This document shows positions 14,408 through 15,871 of a stretch of 15,871 nt of DNA, piece after piece. How positions within the stretch are numbered: position 1 is the first letter of the stretch; the number at the start of each line of letters is the position of its first letter. Below the pieces are notes generated by a model. That model had not been told where the DNA came from. It worked only from the letters and a program-made list of their open reading frames with translations, and did not search any database. The stretch spans positions 1 to 15,871 of the forward strand of contig URYN01000017.1 of NCBI GenBank assembly GCA_900552135.1. The letters are read 5' to 3'. This stretch comes from an uncultured Clostridium sp. (GTDB taxonomy: Bacteria; Bacillota; Clostridia; TANB77; CAG-508). Both the position numbers and the translations under genes were made by a program.

Positions 14408-14764
14408 TTATACCTGTTCTTCCTCTACATGCTCTTTTCCTATTTCATATATAGTTCTTACATGTTCATCATCTAGGCTGTAATACACAGCTTTACCATC
14501 TTTTCTGCCCTTAACAAGTTTAGCCTGTTTTAAAACTCGTAATTGATGAGAAATTGCAGATGGAGTCGAATTTGTAATTGCAGCGATTTCAGAAACATTT
14601 AATTCATCTTCTAACAAAGCTGAAATTATTTTCATTCTTGTTGAATCTCCAAATACCTTAAAATTCTCGGCAATATCAAATAACAAGTCGTCATCAGGCA
14701 TTTTACTTTTTATATCATTTACTTTTTCCACATTAATACTTATTTGTTCAACATTTTCTTCCAT
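14408..14764 (-). CDS. ArsR/SmtB family metal-sensing repressor with alpha-5 Zn site
   Basis: A 118-residue winged-helix repressor with an N-terminal extension (1-25). Residues 28-98 form the ArsR-type DNA-binding domain, with FGDSTRMKIISALLEDEL and the recognition helix STPSAISHQLRVLKQAKLV (66-84), followed by the wing GRKDGKAVYYSL. Metal site: Asp99, His101, His112 and Glu115 reproduce exactly the 2-11-3 spacing of the SmtB alpha-5 Zn site (D104, H106, H117, E120). There are no cysteines at all, and the ELCVCD motif of As/Cd sensors is ELNVSE (54-59), so sensing of Cd/Pb through thiolates is unlikely. It should release DNA when Zn(II), or Co(II), is high. It is the first gene of the operon with the Zn/Cd ATPase. 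AAAGGA lies 9 nt before the ATG. Promoter and operator are listed separately. Confidence 0.93.
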   Translation of the reverse strand: MEENVEQISINVEKVNDIKSKMPDDDLLFDIAENFKVFGDSTRMKIISALLEDELNVSEIAAITNSTPSAISHQLRVLKQAKLVKGRKDGKAVYYSLDDEHVRTIYEIGKEHVEEEQV

Positions 14765-14798
14765 ACCTTTTGTTCCTTTCTTTAATTTTAGTTATTGT

Positions 14799-14839
14799 CC
14801 TGCCACTTCTATTGATTAATATTAATTCCATGTGGCGGG
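14799..14839 (-). promoter_or_regulatory. GC-rich hairpin in the arsR leader
   Basis: Minus strand: CCCGCCAC (14839-14832) against GTGGCAGG (14806-14799) pair at 7 of 8 positions, around an AT-only palindrome-like loop (ATTAATATTAAT). It lies in the roughly 125-nt leader between the operator and the arsR ribosome site. It is not followed by a T run, so it is not a terminator. Confidence 0.4.
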
Positions 14840-14876
14840 TTCAAATTTTGTTTTATTTCATTTTATTTGTTTCGTT

Positions 14877-14890
14877 TGAATGTTTGTTCA
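14877..14890 (-). promoter_or_regulatory. ArsR/SmtB operator
   Basis: Minus-strand TGAACAAACATTCA (14890-14877) fits the TGAA-N6-TTCA core of ArsR/SmtB family operators. It begins about 8 nt downstream of the -10 element at 14903-14898, so bound repressor would cover the transcription start. Confidence 0.75.
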
Positions 14891-14897
14891 CATATTC

Positions 14898-14926
14898 ATT
14901 ATATGCATACAAAAAAAATTTGTCAA
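14898..14926 (-). promoter_or_regulatory. Consensus sigma-A promoter of the arsR-zntA-mgtA operon
   Basis: Minus strand: perfect TTGACA (14926-14921), 17-nt spacer, perfect TATAAT (14903-14898). This is the strongest promoter in the window, as expected for one kept silent by a repressor. Transcription should start near 14891. Confidence 0.88.
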
Positions 14927-15054
14927 TAATTTTTATTAAATTCTATTTGGAATTTTTTTCAATAGCTTTTAGTCGGTCAATAGAATTTAGTTTTTCCAAA
15001 TGGCATTTACTTTTTCAATTGACTGAAATTTTTTGATTAAATTTTGGTGGAATT

Positions 15055-15096
15055 AAAAAAACGACAAATGGGAGCCCTAAAGCTCCCGTCTGTCGT
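15055..15096 (-). terminator. Rho-independent terminator of the 122-aa membrane protein gene
   Basis: Minus strand: ACGACA-GAC-GGGAGC pairs with GCTCCC-ATT-TGTCGT (two 6-bp stems separated by a 3x3 internal loop, 6-nt apical loop TTTAGG), followed by a run of T ending near 15055. Confidence 0.92.
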
Positions 15097-15107
15097 ATAT
15101 GTCCGTT
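15096..15107. repeat. 12-bp inverted repeat flanking the 122-aa gene, left arm
   Basis: TATATGTCCGTT at 15096-15107 is the exact reverse complement of AACGGACATATA at 15541-15552. The arms lie in the 3' and 5' untranslated parts of the leftward transcript, inside its promoter and terminator. Confidence 0.85.
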
Positions 15108-15112
15108 ATTTT

Positions 15113-15481
15113 TTACCTGTCGTCCCTTTTTCCTTTCGTCTCTTTGACTTCCTCTTCTTGGTCGTTATCGTCTGGTTCTTTACGGCTTACATACATGCAC
15201 ATATCTGCCCAAGATCCAGCTAACATCAGAAATAATCCAATTACGGTATTCCTTCCTAGCAATGGGTTTGTAAGCATCGCCTCGAGTCCTCCAGATTCAA
15301 CTACGGTGCAGAGTCCAATGCACAAGCCTCCAAAGATGGCACATGCAGTGTATGCTATTACGTATCCGCATATTTCTTTTTTGCTTACCCGTATCCTCTC
15401 GTCTGCGATGAAACGCAGTATCGAAGCCGTTATCACAAAGAAGTTCAGTGCTAAAATTGTGAGAATGATTTTCGGAATCAT
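15113..15481 (-). CDS. Hypothetical three-helix membrane protein, 122 residues
   Basis: I do not recognise the family. Hydrophobic segments lie at about 3-23 (IILTILALNFFVITASI), 38-62 (with Cys38, Cys47, Cys54 and Cys58) and 78-98 (NTVIGLFLMLAGSWADMCMYV). The C-terminal tail (100-122) is very charged, with EPDDNDQEEEVKE followed by a basic end. The reading frame is open 49 codons further upstream to an ATG at 15628, but that part overlaps the promoter leader and hairpin. AAGGAGGAG lies 5 nt before the ATG at 15481, so the short form is chosen. GC content is visibly higher than in the rest of the window, which hints at separate origin. It is a single-gene unit: promoter 15647-15619, terminator 15096-15055. 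Function unknown. Confidence 0.75.
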   Translation of the reverse strand: MIPKIILTILALNFFVITASILRFIADERIRVSKKEICGYVIAYTACAIFGGLCIGLCTVVESGGLEAMLTNPLLGRNTVIGLFLMLAGSWADMCMYVSRKEPDDNDQEEEVKETKGKRDDR

Positions 15482-15540
15482 AATTCTCCTCCTTAAGGTT
15501 GTAGTAAGTGTTTTGCTTACTTTGTGTGGGTTGATTTCGG

Positions 15541-15552
15541 AACGGACATATA
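15541..15552. repeat. 12-bp inverted repeat flanking the 122-aa gene, right arm
   Basis: AACGGACATATA, exact reverse complement of the left arm at 15096-15107. It lies in the 5' untranslated leader, about 60 nt upstream of the start codon. Confidence 0.85.
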
Positions 15553-15556
15553 TTTT

Positions 15557-15587
15557 GCATGCTGAAACAGATTTACATTTAGCATGC
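15557..15587 (-). promoter_or_regulatory. Leader hairpin upstream of the 122-aa gene
   Basis: Minus strand: GCATGCT (15587-15581) pairs with AGCATGC (15563-15557), 7 perfect bp. After one A-C mismatch at least three further A-U pairs are possible. It lies within the 5' untranslated leader of about 130 nt. No T run follows, so a stabilising or regulatory role is more likely than termination. Confidence 0.55.
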
Positions 15588-15618
15588 ATAACATACCGTG
15601 CTAACTGCACTAATTTAA

Positions 15619-15647
15619 AGTATACCATTTTTTCTTAATTATGTCAA
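15619..15647 (-). promoter_or_regulatory. Strong sigma-A promoter of the 122-aa gene
   Basis: Minus strand: perfect TTGACA (15647-15642), 17-nt spacer, TATACT (15624-15619). Transcription should start near 15612. Confidence 0.8.
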
Positions 15648-15670
15648 TTAGTGTATTTCTTTATATACAT

Positions 15671-15712
15671 AAAAAACAAGCAAATGTATAGCAAAATATA
15701 TACATTCGCTTG
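15671..15712 (-). terminator. Rho-independent terminator of a leftward gene entering from the right
   Basis: Minus strand: CAAGCGAATGTATA (15712-15699) pairs with TATACATTTGCTTG (15690-15677), 14 bp including one G-T wobble, 8-nt loop, followed by TTTTTT (15676-15671). On the plus strand one pair is an A-C mismatch. It implies a leftward transcript ending here. Confidence 0.88.
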
Positions 15713-15724
15713 CTTTTCTTATTT

Positions 15725-15868
15725 TCATATAAAATTCAATGGGTACCACCCAAAATTTTCCACATAACGTATTCCATTCGCTATATGTTGACATAGCCTT
15801 CTTTTTGTTTTCTCTTTGTCATAGAAGTTTTGAGTTCTTCTTTAGAACTCATCGCCTCTATATCTCAT
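15725..15868 (-). pseudogene. Possible broken or short leftward reading frame at the right edge
   Basis: From an ATG at 15868 the frame reads MRYRGDEF, meets TAA (15844-15842), then stays open 38 codons to TGA at 15727-15725. It has a protein-like composition (RRTQNFYDKEKTKRRLCQH, then IANGIRYVENFGWYPLNFI), including Trp, Cys and His, which chance AT-rich sequence rarely gives. The TAA lies in a small hairpin, GAGTTCT/AGAACTC (15850-15832). A competing frame, ATG 15852 to TAG 15781, encodes MSSKEELKTSMTKRKQKEGY plus three residues. The terminator at 15712-15671 shows that some transcript ends here. Window truncation prevents deciding between a decayed gene tail, a frameshift and chance. Confidence 0.3.
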
Positions 15869-15871
15869 GGT

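Noticed and set aside
14765..14830. Upstream frame in the arsR leader starting ATGGAATTAATA and overlapping the arsR start
   Set aside because: No ribosome site precedes it and it reads out of frame into arsR; likely chance.
14836..14847. GGGTTCAAATTT resembles a tRNA T-loop
   Set aside because: No matching acceptor stem, anticodon arm or CCA-like end is near it; it is part of the arsR leader hairpin region.
14770..15036. Rightward 88-codon frame in the metal operon promoter region
   Set aside because: Low-complexity Phe/Leu/Ile product from T-rich DNA, no ribosome site, and it covers the operator and promoter.
15297..15560. 87-codon leftward frame overlapping the 122-aa gene
   Set aside because: No ribosome site, composition unlike a protein (many His, Arg, Asn), and fully overlapped by a better-supported gene.
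15482..15628. 49-codon N-terminal extension of the 122-aa gene
   Set aside because: It overlaps the leader hairpin and starts at the promoter -10 region; the ATG at 15481 has an excellent ribosome site.

Overview
The window is very AT-rich (roughly 28% GC by eye) and carries a gene set typical of a Bacillota/Clostridia chromosome: a DUF4364 winged-helix protein, ScpB, a tandem-OB single-strand DNA-binding protein, a PdaB-like NodB-fold protein, a sortase with a TLITC active site, and metal P-type ATPases under an ArsR/SmtB repressor. Strong AAGGAGG-type ribosome sites and sigma-A promoters with 17-nt spacers support this. I cannot name a genus. An uncultured gut-type clostridium is a reasonable guess.

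Layout, left to right. The left edge holds the first 13 codons of a leftward gene with a prepilin-like N-terminus, then about 430 bases of spacer with a (GT)10 tract. The rightward DUF4364 gene (489-1022) converges on a leftward scpB-proS pair (3305-1200). Divergent from scpB is a small rightward gene of 51 codons (3551-3706), which shares a terminator hairpin with the leftward ssb-like gene (4503-3787). Further right, all leftward, are a small two-helix membrane protein (6294-6043), a PdaB-like deacetylase relative with a degraded metal site (5970-5233) and a 165-residue unknown (5155-4658). A degenerate Rpn/PD-(D/E)XK-family protein (7623-6463), a sortase (8538-7792) and a charged unknown (9173-8754) follow. 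The metal block is arsR (14764-14408), a Zn/Cd P1B-ATPase (14235-12025) and an MgtA-type P3B-ATPase (11958-9313), reading as one leftward operon. At the right end are a GC-richer three-helix membrane protein with its own promoter and terminator (15481-15113) and a terminator plus possible 3' remnant of a further leftward gene.

How the genes work together. The best-supported unit is the metal operon. A cysteine-free SmtB-type sensor with a complete alpha-5 Zn site sits behind a consensus sigma-A promoter whose start region is covered by a TGAA-N6-TTCA operator, and it controls a CPC-type Zn/Cd exporter. The MgtA-like pump follows after 66 nt with no leader of its own, and its predicted membrane ligand residues differ from those of E. 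coli MgtA. The second interesting unit is the 83-aa membrane protein / PdaB-like pseudoenzyme / 165-aa protein series. There a perfect 16-bp inverted repeat puts the ribosome site in its loop and the start codon in its stem, and the next gene has a six-codon minicistron and a hairpin between its ribosome site and its ATG.

I see no tRNA, rRNA, CRISPR array, complete insertion sequence or replication origin.
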